Assembly (NCBI GenBank): GCA_023424015.1
Contig: JAFAEM010000025.1
Location: 1-9,937 of the forward strand
From: Bacteroidota bacterium
GTDB lineage: Bacteria; Bacteroidota; Bacteroidia; Chitinophagales; Chitinophagaceae
Direction of reading: 5' to 3'
DNA length: 9,937 bases
Position numbers and translations under genes: made by a program. The notes under the pieces were generated by a model that saw only the letters and a list, made by a program, of their open reading frames with translations, was not told where the DNA came from and searched no databases. Shown here piece after piece: positions 1 through 7,489 of the stretch (its first letter is position 1; each line of letters begins with the position of its first letter).

Positions 1-2
1 CT

Positions 3-44
3 CACGACTCACGACCCACGACTCACGACTCACGCCCCACGACC
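3..44. repeat. Heptanucleotide tandem repeat array (CACGACY), open at the left window edge
   Basis: Six consecutive 7-bp units are read directly: CACGACT (3-9), CACGACC (10-16), CACGACT (17-23), CACGACT (24-30), CACGCCC (31-37) and CACGACC (38-44). Bases 1-2 (CT) fit the end of another unit, so the array probably continues outside the window. It ends one base before the stop codon of the leftmost permease, so in that gene's mRNA it would be the start of the 3' region, reading as GTCGTGRG units. No open frame or hairpin explains it. Short heptamer arrays of this kind occur between genes in some bacterial genomes; their function is unclear. Confidence 0.85.
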
Positions 45-45
45 C

Positions 46-2478
46 CTATTCCGTCCGTAATGATTCTACCGGGTTGGCAATGGCTGCTTTGATAGCCTGA
101 TAACTCACCGTGATCACCGCAATGAGCACCGCCGACGAACCTGCTACAACAAACACCCACCATCCGATATCGATCCGGTAAGCAAAATCCTGCAACCATT
201 TATTCATAGCCCACCAGGCAACCGGGAATGCAACAACAGAAGCAACCAGGACAAGTTTTACAAAATCCTTCGAGAGCATCACTACTACATTACCTACTGA
301 AGCACCGAGAACTTTGCGTACGCCGATTTCCTTGGTTCTCTGTTCGGCCATATAGGTGGCTAGCCCAAACAGGCCCAGGCAGGCGATAAACACAGCAAGC
401 ACAGCAAAAGATATGGCCACTTTACCTACCCGTTGTTCAGCCCGGTACATATTGTCGAAGGATTCATCAAGAAACTGGTAACTAAACGGCATACCCGGCG
501 CCATCGATTTCCATTTAGTCTCGATATCTTTTAAAAGGGGTTGTACATTATCCGGAGAAACTTTGAATGTCGTCACCCATTTATTATATCCCAATACAAA
601 GCTCAGCGGCCCGATATTCTGACGCAGCGATTCAAAATTGAAGTTCTTCACCACACCCACGATCGTGTATTCCTTCATGGTTGAACCATTTCCGTCGGGC
701 TGGTATATTTTTTTGCCGATCGGATCAACAAGACCCGCAACTTTTACAGCGGATTCGTTGATGATGATGGCGGTAGAGTCGCTGCCAAAGGAACGGGAGA
801 AATTCCGGCCGTCCGCTATTTCCATTCCCAAAGTAGGTATATAGTCGTAGTCAATATTCCAAACCTGCATGCTAATCCCGTTCTTTCCCGTCATCACGGC
901 GTCGGTTGAAAAAGTGTTATCATTCCGTGATGAATTGCTCACTGGCAGAAATCCGCCGAATGAAGCAGCCTTAACGCCGTTCATGGCCGCTATTTCATTT
1001 TTAAAAGCATCCACACTATTTCCGAGTGAACCGGTACCGTTGATCACCAGTACCTGGTCCTTGTTGAAGCCGATCTTTTTATTTTGTATATAATTTAATT
1101 GCCGGAAAACGACAATGGTACCGACAATAAGAACAATGGATGTAAAAAACTGGAACACCACCAATCCGCTCCGTAAATAACTTTTTCTGAAACCCTGGTT
1201 TATTTTTCCCTTCAATACACTCACAGGCCTGAAAGCAGATAAGAAGAATGCCGGGTAAGTGCCGGCCAGTACGCCCACCAAAAACGGTGTCAATAAAAGA
1301 AATATCAAAAATTTCGGAGATAACAGGTCTGTTAGTGTAAGCGATTTTCCTGAAATACCGTTGAAGTAATTGATCGAAAACCCGACAAGGATCAGTGCAA
1401 GGATCATCGCGATAAACGCCATCAGGGTAGATTCGGTAAGAAACTGCCTGATCAGCGAGACTTTCTCAGTACCTAATACCTTGCGGATGCCAACTTCCTT
1501 GGCCCTGTTGGCCGAACGCGCAGTCGAGAGGTTCATAAAGTTGATACATGCGATCAACAGGATAAAAATCGCTACCGCGGAAAATATGTAAACATACTGG
1601 ATACTGCTGTTGACACCCAACTCAGGAAACCTGTCTGAACGCAGGTGTATATCCTTGAGTGGCATCAGGGAATAGTCCAGCCGGTTGCCGCTTTTTCTAA
1701 ACTCTTCCATGGAATTGATCTCCATGAACTGTTTCGCCTGCGGAAGAATGTATTTGTCAACAAGCTGCGGAAAATTCTTTTCAAACTCGCGGGGATCGGT
1801 TCCGGGCTTGAGTAATATATACGTTTGGAAATTATGACTAAGGAAATTACCCCAGCCATATTCCACATTATCCATTGAAAAGATAAAATCGAAATTAAAA
1901 TGCGAAGTGCGGGGAATGTCCTTTATTACAGCGGTGACTTTGTAGAGCGTACTATTATTCTCATTTGTTTCAACCGTCTTACCAATCACATCTGTCGATC
2001 CAAAATATTTTTTGGCAGTTGATTCAGTAATGACAACGGTATTTGGCTCATTTAGTGCATTTTTTGTATCACCCACCAATGCTGGAAGGGTAAACACTTC
2101 AAACAAGGTGGAATCGGCATGACAGACCCTTGATTCATTGATAAACTCGTTTCCTTTTTTGACCAGTTTAGATCCGCTCGAATTGTAAAACCGTACATAC
2201 TGCTCCACCTGTGGATAATCTTTTTTCAGCGTAGCGCCCATTACATCACTATTCACGGCAAGTTTTAGGTCCGAGCCACCAAAACGTATGTCGGAATCGA
2301 CCCGATAAATACGGTCCACCTTCTCATTGTATTTGTCAAAACTCAGCTCATCCGTTACAAATAAGACGATCAAAATAAAACTACCCAGCCCAATGGCAAG
2401 CCCCGCTATATTGATCAGGGAAAATGTTTTGTTCCTAAGCAGGTTTCTCCAGGCGATCGTTAAATAACTTTTAAGCAT
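46..2478 (-). CDS. FtsX/MacB-type ABC transporter permease (distal paralogue)
   Basis: This 810-residue inner-membrane permease probably couples ATP hydrolysis by the adjacent ATPase to periplasmic conformational work or efflux. Its layout is a first membrane helix (about 22-43) in an N-terminus typical of the MacB periplasmic-core family, a large periplasmic domain (about 45-290), an FtsX domain with helices near 295-315, 350-370 and 390-412, a further helix (about 437-458), a second periplasmic domain (about 470-680), and a second FtsX domain with helices near 685-708, 738-758 and 772-792. The FtsX signature occurs twice: KEVGIRKVLG (327-336) and KEIGVRKVLG (716-725). The internally duplicated ~800-residue form is usual in Bacteroidota. 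The ATG (2478-2476) lies 11 bp after the upstream permease stop, so coupled translation is likely. The stop is TAG (48-46). It is homologous to the neighbouring permease. The transported substrate cannot be deduced. Confidence 0.93.
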   Translation of the reverse strand: MLKSYLTIAWRNLLRNKTFSLINIAGLAIGLGSFILIVLFVTDELSFDKYNEKVDRIYRVDSDIRFGGSDLKLAVNSDVMGATLKKDYPQVEQYVRFYNSSGSKLVKKGNEFINESRVCHADSTLFEVFTLPALVGDTKNALNEPNTVVITESTAKKYFGSTDVIGKTVETNENNSTLYKVTAVIKDIPRTSHFNFDFIFSMDNVEYGWGNFLSHNFQTYILLKPGTDPREFEKNFPQLVDKYILPQAKQFMEINSMEEFRKSGNRLDYSLMPLKDIHLRSDRFPELGVNSSIQYVYIFSAVAIFILLIACINFMNLSTARSANRAKEVGIRKVLGTEKVSLIRQFLTESTLMAFIAMILALILVGFSINYFNGISGKSLTLTDLLSPKFLIFLLLTPFLVGVLAGTYPAFFLSAFRPVSVLKGKINQGFRKSYLRSGLVVFQFFTSIVLIVGTIVVFRQLNYIQNKKIGFNKDQVLVINGTGSLGNSVDAFKNEIAAMNGVKAASFGGFLPVSNSSRNDNTFSTDAVMTGKNGISMQVWNIDYDYIPTLGMEIADGRNFSRSFGSDSTAIIINESAVKVAGLVDPIGKKIYQPDGNGSTMKEYTIVGVVKNFNFESLRQNIGPLSFVLGYNKWVTTFKVSPDNVQPLLKDIETKWKSMAPGMPFSYQFLDESFDNMYRAEQRVGKVAISFAVLAVFIACLGLFGLATYMAEQRTKEIGVRKVLGASVGNVVVMLSKDFVKLVLVASVVAFPVAWWAMNKWLQDFAYRIDIGWWVFVVAGSSAVLIAVITVSYQAIKAAIANPVESLRTE

Positions 2479-2489
2479 ATAATTACTTT

Positions 2490-4901
2490 TTATTCGGACC
2501 TGAGACTTTTAACCGGGTCTGCCACTGCAGCACGTATAGCCTTATAACCCACCGTTAACCAGGCGATCAACATCGAAATAATGATGGCTAGTATAAATAC
2601 CCATACACCCGGCTCTATACGGTAAGCAAAATCCTGCAACCAGTTTGTCATCATCCAATAAGCCAGTGGTGCAGCTATTAGAAACGATATGGCAATAAGC
2701 AGTGAAAACTCTTTGGAGAACAGGTACACAATATTCATCGCCGACGCACCGAGTACTTTGCGGATACCCACTTCCTTTACTTTCTGAACCGCCATAAATG
2801 AAACCAGGCCATAGAGGCCCAGGCTGGAAATAAAAATTGCCAGCGCTGCGAATATTTTATACAATAAAGACAGTTGATTTTCCTGCCTGTAAAACCGATT
2901 GATATTATCTTCCATAAACGAAGCTGAGTAGGCATACTCAGGGAAATGCCGGTTCCAAACTGATTGAATGGCCTCTTGTGCTTTTGGAATGTTTGAACTA
3001 CGCAGCTTTACCGAACTCACGACATAGTGCCGGTTACGCTGACCGACCAACAAAGGTTTGACAGTCTCTCTCAGGGAGTTGGTTTTGAAATCCTTTACTA
3101 CCCCCACTACGGGCTTCCAGCTTCCGCCGCCAATACGAATATCCTTACCGACGGCTTCCCCGGGATTTTTAATCCCCAGTTTCTGCACCAGGGTTTCGTT
3201 GATCACCACTTCTTTCATGGTATCACTTTTCTCATATTTCCTGCCGGCCACGAGTTGCAGATCGTACGTTTCGAAATAATCTTCATCTGCGAATTTCATT
3301 GTCACCATGAAAGGTTCATCAGACTTATGATTAAAAGCGAAATTGCTGCTCCAGGTATTGTCTGAAGAAGGTACATCACTGCTGAAACTCACGGATTGTA
3401 CATCCGGTATTTGCAACAGGCTTTGCTTGAAGGATGATAACTGACGTAAGCTCGTACTATCATTATTACCCAAAATCACAAGTACTGCTTCCTTATTAAA
3501 ACCCAGGTCGGCATTTTTAATAAAATTCATCTGGGTTAAAGCTATGATGGTACCAATGATCAATACCTGGGAAATGGCAAACTGGAGAACGACTAATCCC
3601 CTGCGTAAGGAAACGCCGGCTACCGTTGCTGACTGAAGCTTATTCTTTAAAGCCAGCACCGGTTTGAAACCAGAAACGATCAGCGCCGGGTAAAGACCTG
3701 ATAATATGGTGACCACGACTAATAACCCCAGCAGAAAAAGGAATAATTGCGGATCGAACAAACTTAACTCTTCCTGTATGGAAGCAATATGTTTGACGGA
3801 AGGCAGGCACAATGTTGCAATGCCCACCGCAACAATTCCGGACATCAACACCAGCAAAGCCGTCTCACCCATTACCTGCGCAAATAGTTGTTTTCGGTTA
3901 CCGCCCAGTACTTTTCTTACACCCACTTCCTTTGAACGACCCACAGCCTGCGCTGTAGATAGATTTATAAAGTTGATACAGGCCATTACGATGATGAACA
4001 GCCCGATAAGCGTCAAAACCTTTAAAGAAGAACGGTCGGTGACATGGTCGCCAAATATTTCAAACCTGCGATCAAAATGGAGGGCCGAGAGTGGCTGCAG
4101 AAAATTTGATTTTTCGGAATTACCGCGCCCTTTGTAATTCTCCCGGGAAAACTTTGCAAGCTGGGTGTTGACTGTCTCGATAGATTTTCCATCGGGCAGT
4201 AACACGTAAACCTGGTAATTGCTGGATGTACTATTCCAGTCAGGATAGTAATTGTAATTATAGGAATTATTCCGGAGTGTTTCGATGGATGCCATAACGG
4301 CGAGGGGGAAATCTGTATTACCTGGTACATTCTCGAGAACACCTGCCACTTCGAAAGTCAGGATATTATCCAGCTTTAAAAGCTTCCCGGGTGCATTTTC
4401 CCAATGGCCAAAATATTTTTCCGCTATTTTCCTGGTAAGAACAATGGTATTGGGTTTGCTGAGCACACCCGGTTCACCACTGAGCCATTTATAAGAAAAC
4501 ACATTGAAAAATTGAGCATCGGAGAAGAAAACACCTGTTTCCTCGATAAACATCTTTTGAGCAGAAGCTTTATCATCCGCCAATACTGTGACCTGGCTCC
4601 CGAATGAAGAAAGCAGGCTTCCGAATGTGATATCAGGCATCTGTGTGCGCAATACCTCCAGCGCCGGAACAGGTATACCGGAGTTATAGGTGATCCCGTC
4701 AGAAAATTTATCCTGTGTTATCACCCGCCCGATACGTGAATAGGATGGTTGGAACTTATCATAGCTTAGTTCATATCTCACCACCAGGAACAATACGAGG
4801 CAGGCCGCGATACCAATCGCCAGGCCTGTAATATTGATCAGCGTGTACCCTTTATGTCGTACCAGGCTGCGACAGGCGGTTTTCAAATAATTAGATATCA
4901 T
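2490..4901 (-). CDS. FtsX/MacB-type ABC transporter permease (proximal paralogue)
   Basis: This 803-residue permease has the same architecture as its downstream neighbour: membrane helix 1 (about 21-42), a periplasmic MacB core-like domain (about 45-290), an FtsX domain starting near 293 with KEVGVRKVLG at 324-333, a fifth helix (about 433-455), a second periplasmic region (about 465-675), and a second FtsX domain with KEVGIRKVLG at 709-718. Both proteins end in an A(D/N)PV(K/E)SLR(S/T)E tail and share WLQDFAYRI just before the last helix. Two paralogues beside a single ATPase gene suggest a heterodimeric permease, or two homodimers sharing the ATPase; the sequence cannot decide. The ATG (4901-4899) is 13 bp after the ATPase stop and no good Shine-Dalgarno is seen, as is normal for the phylum. 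All motifs are intact, with no frameshift. Confidence 0.93.
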   Translation of the reverse strand: MISNYLKTACRSLVRHKGYTLINITGLAIGIAACLVLFLVVRYELSYDKFQPSYSRIGRVITQDKFSDGITYNSGIPVPALEVLRTQMPDITFGSLLSSFGSQVTVLADDKASAQKMFIEETGVFFSDAQFFNVFSYKWLSGEPGVLSKPNTIVLTRKIAEKYFGHWENAPGKLLKLDNILTFEVAGVLENVPGNTDFPLAVMASIETLRNNSYNYNYYPDWNSTSSNYQVYVLLPDGKSIETVNTQLAKFSRENYKGRGNSEKSNFLQPLSALHFDRRFEIFGDHVTDRSSLKVLTLIGLFIIVMACINFINLSTAQAVGRSKEVGVRKVLGGNRKQLFAQVMGETALLVLMSGIVAVGIATLCLPSVKHIASIQEELSLFDPQLFLFLLGLLVVVTILSGLYPALIVSGFKPVLALKNKLQSATVAGVSLRRGLVVLQFAISQVLIIGTIIALTQMNFIKNADLGFNKEAVLVILGNNDSTSLRQLSSFKQSLLQIPDVQSVSFSSDVPSSDNTWSSNFAFNHKSDEPFMVTMKFADEDYFETYDLQLVAGRKYEKSDTMKEVVINETLVQKLGIKNPGEAVGKDIRIGGGSWKPVVGVVKDFKTNSLRETVKPLLVGQRNRHYVVSSVKLRSSNIPKAQEAIQSVWNRHFPEYAYSASFMEDNINRFYRQENQLSLLYKIFAALAIFISSLGLYGLVSFMAVQKVKEVGIRKVLGASAMNIVYLFSKEFSLLIAISFLIAAPLAYWMMTNWLQDFAYRIEPGVWVFILAIIISMLIAWLTVGYKAIRAAVADPVKSLRSE

Positions 4902-4914
4902 GACTGCTGCTTAC

Positions 4915-5592
4915 TTATACCATTATGTTCTCAAGTACTGCCTGGCCATCGAGCATACGTACGATGCGATGGCTATAACGTGCGTCGTGTTCGGAGTGTG
5001 TGACCATGATCACCGTGGTACCCTGTTCATTAAGATCTGTGAGCAATTGCATGACCTCGTTTCCATTTGAGGAGTCGAGGTTACCAGTCGGCTCATCAGC
5101 CAGGATCAGCTTGGGCCGGTTCACAACCGCACGGGCTACGGCAACCCTTTGTTGCTGACCACCGGAAAGTTGTTGCGGGTAGTGATTTCGGCGGTGCATG
5201 ATCTGCATTTTATCCAATACCTCTTCCACCCTTTTTTTGCGATCGCCAGATTTTACACCCGTGTAAATAAGTGGCAGCTCTACATTTTCAAAAACGGTAA
5301 GCTCGTCGATCAGGTTGAAGCTCTGGAATACAAAACCGATATTCCTCTTACGCAGGTCAGCACGTTTGCGCTCGTTGAACTTCGAAACTTCGATTCCATT
5401 GAAAAGAAAACTTCCCGAATCGGGATCATCAAGTAAGCCAACGATATTGAGCAAAGTTGATTTGCCACAGCCGGATGGGCCCATTACTGCAACAAATTCT
5501 CCCTCCTTTACTTCGAAAGACAACTTGTTGAGGGCAACTGTTTCCACTTCCTCTGTGCGATAGATCTTTTCCAGGTTAGAAATATTAATCAT
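4915..5592 (-). CDS. ABC transporter ATP-binding protein, LolD/MacB class
   Basis: This 225-residue cytoplasmic ATPase powers FtsX-type permeases. All nucleotide-binding motifs are visible: Walker A GPSGCGKST (38-46), Q-loop glutamine Q90 in FVFQSFNL, signature LSGGQQQRV (142-150), Walker B LILADEP (162-168) with catalytic E167, D-loop NLDS (171-174) and switch histidine H199. Length and the 'ADEPTGNLDS' context fit the MacB/LolD/FtsE branch. It is a stand-alone ATPase, unlike E. coli MacB where ATPase and permease are fused. The ATG (5592-5590) is 30 bp after the small-protein stop, and the first permease begins 13 bp after this stop (TAA 4917-4915). The position between adaptor and permeases supports one transport complex. 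Substrate is unknown; LolD-like lipoprotein release is less likely because an HlyD-type adaptor is present. Confidence 0.95.
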   Translation of the reverse strand: MINISNLEKIYRTEEVETVALNKLSFEVKEGEFVAVMGPSGCGKSTLLNIVGLLDDPDSGSFLFNGIEVSKFNERKRADLRKRNIGFVFQSFNLIDELTVFENVELPLIYTGVKSGDRKKRVEEVLDKMQIMHRRNHYPQQLSGGQQQRVAVARAVVNRPKLILADEPTGNLDSSNGNEVMQLLTDLNEQGTTVIMVTHSEHDARYSHRIVRMLDGQAVLENIMV

Positions 5593-5622
5593 GGTATTTT
5601 ATTTAGATAAAAGGTGTACTTG

Positions 5623-5817
5623 TTAAATGCTGACGAGGTAAAAATTAAAAGGACGGATCGTTGCGACGCGATCTTTCCTGGCTTTGGTGCACTTCTTTTT
5701 CTTTTCTTCCTTAGTTGCGGTGCATTTCACCGAATCACCTTTATAGACCTGCTTGGCGGAAGTAATGGTACCGACGCAACAGGCGATCAGCAACATGTAA
5801 ATAATTTTCTGTTTCAT
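5623..5817 (-). CDS. Small exported cationic two-cysteine protein, function unknown
   Basis: This 64-residue protein is not recognised. A signal peptide is evident: Lys at 2 and 4, hydrophobic core about 5-17, and a plausible signal peptidase I site after TSA (19-21). A lipoprotein reading is also possible because L10-I11-A12-C13 resembles a lipobox. After cleavage at 21, the mature part is about 43 residues with roughly thirteen Lys/Arg against four Asp/Glu, two cysteines (C32, C43) flanking a KEEKKKK stretch, and a hydrophobic C-terminal tail (58-64). It sits 36 bp after the adaptor gene and 30 bp before the ATPase gene on the same strand, filling what would otherwise be a 261-bp hole in a tight operon, which supports it being real. 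It could be an accessory subunit, a stress protein or exported cargo. The ATG is at 5817-5815 with no clear ribosome binding site. Confidence 0.7.
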   Translation of the reverse strand: MKQKIIYMLLIACCVGTITSAKQVYKGDSVKCTATKEEKKKKCTKARKDRVATIRPFNFYLVSI

Positions 5818-5853
5818 GGCAATTTGGTTTATGGTTTTTGATTCTGGTCGTGG

Positions 5854-7107
5854 TTATTTCTTTAATACCAGCTCCTGCATGTTCCCATAGTTCTCATAGC
5901 TTGATGTCACCACCTTATCACCCGGTTTCAAACCCTCCAGCACTTCGTAGTAGTCAGGGTTGTGACGACCCAGCCGAATATCAACTTTGTAAGCTGTTTT
6001 ACCGTCATCACTCACTTTGAATATCCAGTTACCACCGGTTTGCTGATAAAACCCGCCCTTAGCTACCTGCACCGCCTGCACTTCGTCGCTAAATGCGAGT
6101 CGTATCTGGAGCGTCTGTCCGCGGCGGATCCCCTGTGGTACTTCTCCATCAAATTCCATATCTACCTGGAACCTACCGTTGGTGACCTGCGTATAAACTT
6201 TCGTGATCTTTAATTTGTAATCCTTACCGGCCAGTGTAAACCCGCCCAGTAAACCGGTGTATATGCGGGAGATATAATGCTCATCCACATCCACTCTTAC
6301 TTTAAAACCACTCAACACATCGATCTGACCTAGCCTTTCACCCTTACTTTTCGACTGACCAATCTCCGCATCCAGTGATGTCAGCTGACCATCAACAGGT
6401 GCTCTTACAACCAGGTCACCGACCTTTTTACGCATCACTTCCAAAGCATTCTGGGTACGGGCATACGACTGACGAGCCTGTTCCAGTTCCTGCCGAACAG
6501 AAAATGAATCCTGTTTTAATACCTGGTCGGCCAGCTTTTTCTTTTCCAATTGGTAATTATAATTGTTTTCGGACTGCTTGAACTCCTGCAGACCGATCAC
6601 TTTTTCAGCATACAGTTTTTTATTAAGCTGGTATATCCTTTCTGCCTCCTTCAACTGGTTCTCCACATCGGTACCCTGGTTGAGCTTGCCTATGGTATTC
6701 TGGCGGGCTGCATTCTGCGAGATCTGCATTTGCGTAAGCAGATTATAAACAGATGTCTCCTGGTTTACCAGGCTCAGCTCAAGATCAGTATTGGACAGCC
6801 GAAGAATGGGTTGCCCCTTTTTCATGATCACACCATCGTCTACATATTTTTCTTCAACCCGGCCGCCTTCTACCGCATCGAGGTAGATAGAAGTGATGGG
6901 AAGCACTACGCCATTTACCGGGATAGTTTCCTGGAAGGGACCCGATTTCACTTCACTAATGGTGATCCGCTCTACATCAACATTCAGCCGGCTTTTACCT
7001 GATGTGAAATAATAACTCGCCGCGGCAAGACTTACAATACCAAAAATGCCGGCGATTGTCAGGACCCTTTTTTTACTCCATTTCTTTTTAGCAATGACTC
7101 TATCCAC
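5854..7107 (-). CDS. HlyD/MacA-family periplasmic adaptor (membrane fusion protein)
   Basis: This 417-residue adaptor would link the inner-membrane ABC transporter to an outer-membrane channel. A basic N-terminus (MDRVIAKKKW) precedes one membrane anchor (about 14-34), so it is anchored by a helix rather than by lipid. The first half of the biotinyl-lipoyl-like domain is about 66-104, a long charged and Gln-rich helical hairpin or coiled coil runs about 108-228, the second lipoyl half with VVRAPVDG is at 233-240, and beta-barrel and membrane-proximal domains follow to 417. The start codon is GTG (7107-7105). Going upstream, the frame meets a stop at 7167-7165 with no ATG, GTG or TTG between, and family members commonly begin with MDRxIxKKKW, so GTG is well supported. 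It is the first gene of the operon. No TolC-type partner is encoded in the window. Confidence 0.92.
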   Translation of the reverse strand: MDRVIAKKKWSKKRVLTIAGIFGIVSLAAASYYFTSGKSRLNVDVERITISEVKSGPFQETIPVNGVVLPITSIYLDAVEGGRVEEKYVDDGVIMKKGQPILRLSNTDLELSLVNQETSVYNLLTQMQISQNAARQNTIGKLNQGTDVENQLKEAERIYQLNKKLYAEKVIGLQEFKQSENNYNYQLEKKKLADQVLKQDSFSVRQELEQARQSYARTQNALEVMRKKVGDLVVRAPVDGQLTSLDAEIGQSKSKGERLGQIDVLSGFKVRVDVDEHYISRIYTGLLGGFTLAGKDYKLKITKVYTQVTNGRFQVDMEFDGEVPQGIRRGQTLQIRLAFSDEVQAVQVAKGGFYQQTGGNWIFKVSDDGKTAYKVDIRLGRHNPDYYEVLEGLKPGDKVVTSSYENYGNMQELVLKK

Positions 7108-7292
7108 TTTTAAAATGACTTTATTGATTGGTAAAACATATTTTCTTAAACGGCCTCCGATTGATTAGGTTACAATCGTTCACAAATTTCTCCCACTACA
7201 TGGGCAGTAAAGTGATAAATATGCCAATGCCATTAGGATTTGACTTACAAGCTTTTACATTTTTATAAATCTACGAAGCCGTTCGTTAATGA

Positions 7293-7305
7293 TACACCTG
7301 GTGTA
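7293..7305. promoter_or_regulatory. Perfect palindrome TACACC-T-GGTGTA, candidate operator
   Basis: Two 6-bp arms (7293-7298 and 7300-7305) are exact inverted repeats around one central base. The site lies about 188 bp upstream of the adaptor start and about 46 bp upstream of the candidate regulator -33 element. A dyad at this distance would suit an enhancer-type site for a dimeric Fis-HTH activator such as the NtrC-family protein encoded next to it. Assignment to that protein is inference. A short palindrome can also arise by chance. Confidence 0.4.
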
Positions 7306-7350
7306 CGCTTTTGATACAGCGACTTACGGGCGTTTATTGTTAAAAATTTA

Positions 7351-7382
7351 GTTGCCAGCACTTTGTAATTATGGTATACTTG
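7351..7382 (+). promoter_or_regulatory. Candidate Bacteroidota-type promoter for the regulator/kinase genes
   Basis: GTTG (7351-7354) is followed by a 20-bp spacer and TATACTTG (7375-7382). This matches the Bacteroidota primary-sigma pattern TTTG-N19-21-TAnnTTTG with one mismatch in each box. Transcription would start around 7388-7390, leaving a leader of about 100 nt. A weak sigma-54-like GG-N10-GC (GG 7373-7374, GC 7385-7386) overlaps the same site but lacks the TT before GC, so the housekeeping reading is preferred. Confidence 0.45.
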
Positions 7383-7489
7383 CAGCAGGGAGAGTTGACG
7401 ATTAAGGGTTTGCGATACAATTTGAAACAACAATTGAAAACACCCGGTAATTACGAAATAGATCAATACAGTTGATTAATCATACAAGA

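Larger units (their letters stand above)
7108..7489. other. Divergent intergenic control region
   Basis: This 382-bp A/T-rich stretch separates the leftward transporter operon from the rightward two-component genes. It contains a candidate rightward promoter (7351-7382), a perfect 13-bp palindrome (7293-7305), GATACA at 7291, 7313 and 7414 (the first two 22 bp apart), and a short inverted repeat ATCAA-N5-TTGAT (7462-7476) just upstream of the regulator start. I searched both strands for GG-N10-GC and found only one match, rightward at 7373-7386, lacking the usual TT before GC. I found no convincing leftward promoter of either sigma-54 or Bacteroidota housekeeping type. The leftward 67-codon frame here has no recognisable features and is not called. 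Confidence 0.6.

Noticed and set aside
3..44. CRISPR array at the left edge
   Set aside because: Units are 7 bp with no spacers, so this is a simple tandem repeat.
3706..4137. Rightward 143-codon open frame antisense to the proximal permease
   Set aside because: It is opposite the conserved first FtsX domain; the reverse reading of conserved codons explains it.
6550..7002. Rightward 150-codon open frame antisense to the adaptor gene
   Set aside because: It lies entirely opposite a well-supported HlyD-family gene and its translation has no recognisable features.
7373..7386. Rightward GG-N10-GC as a sigma-54 promoter
   Set aside because: The spacing fits but the TT before GC and the CAC after GG are missing, and a better housekeeping-type promoter overlaps it.
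7263..7466. Leftward 67-codon open frame in the divergent intergenic region
   Set aside because: It shows no recognisable domain or family features, overlaps the candidate promoter and palindrome, and reads like chance translation of A/T-rich DNA.
7472..7489. TTG start for the response regulator, six residues upstream
   Set aside because: ATG at 7490 places the usual short lead before the receiver domain; the extra residues add nothing to the fold and the TTG lies inside a small inverted repeat.
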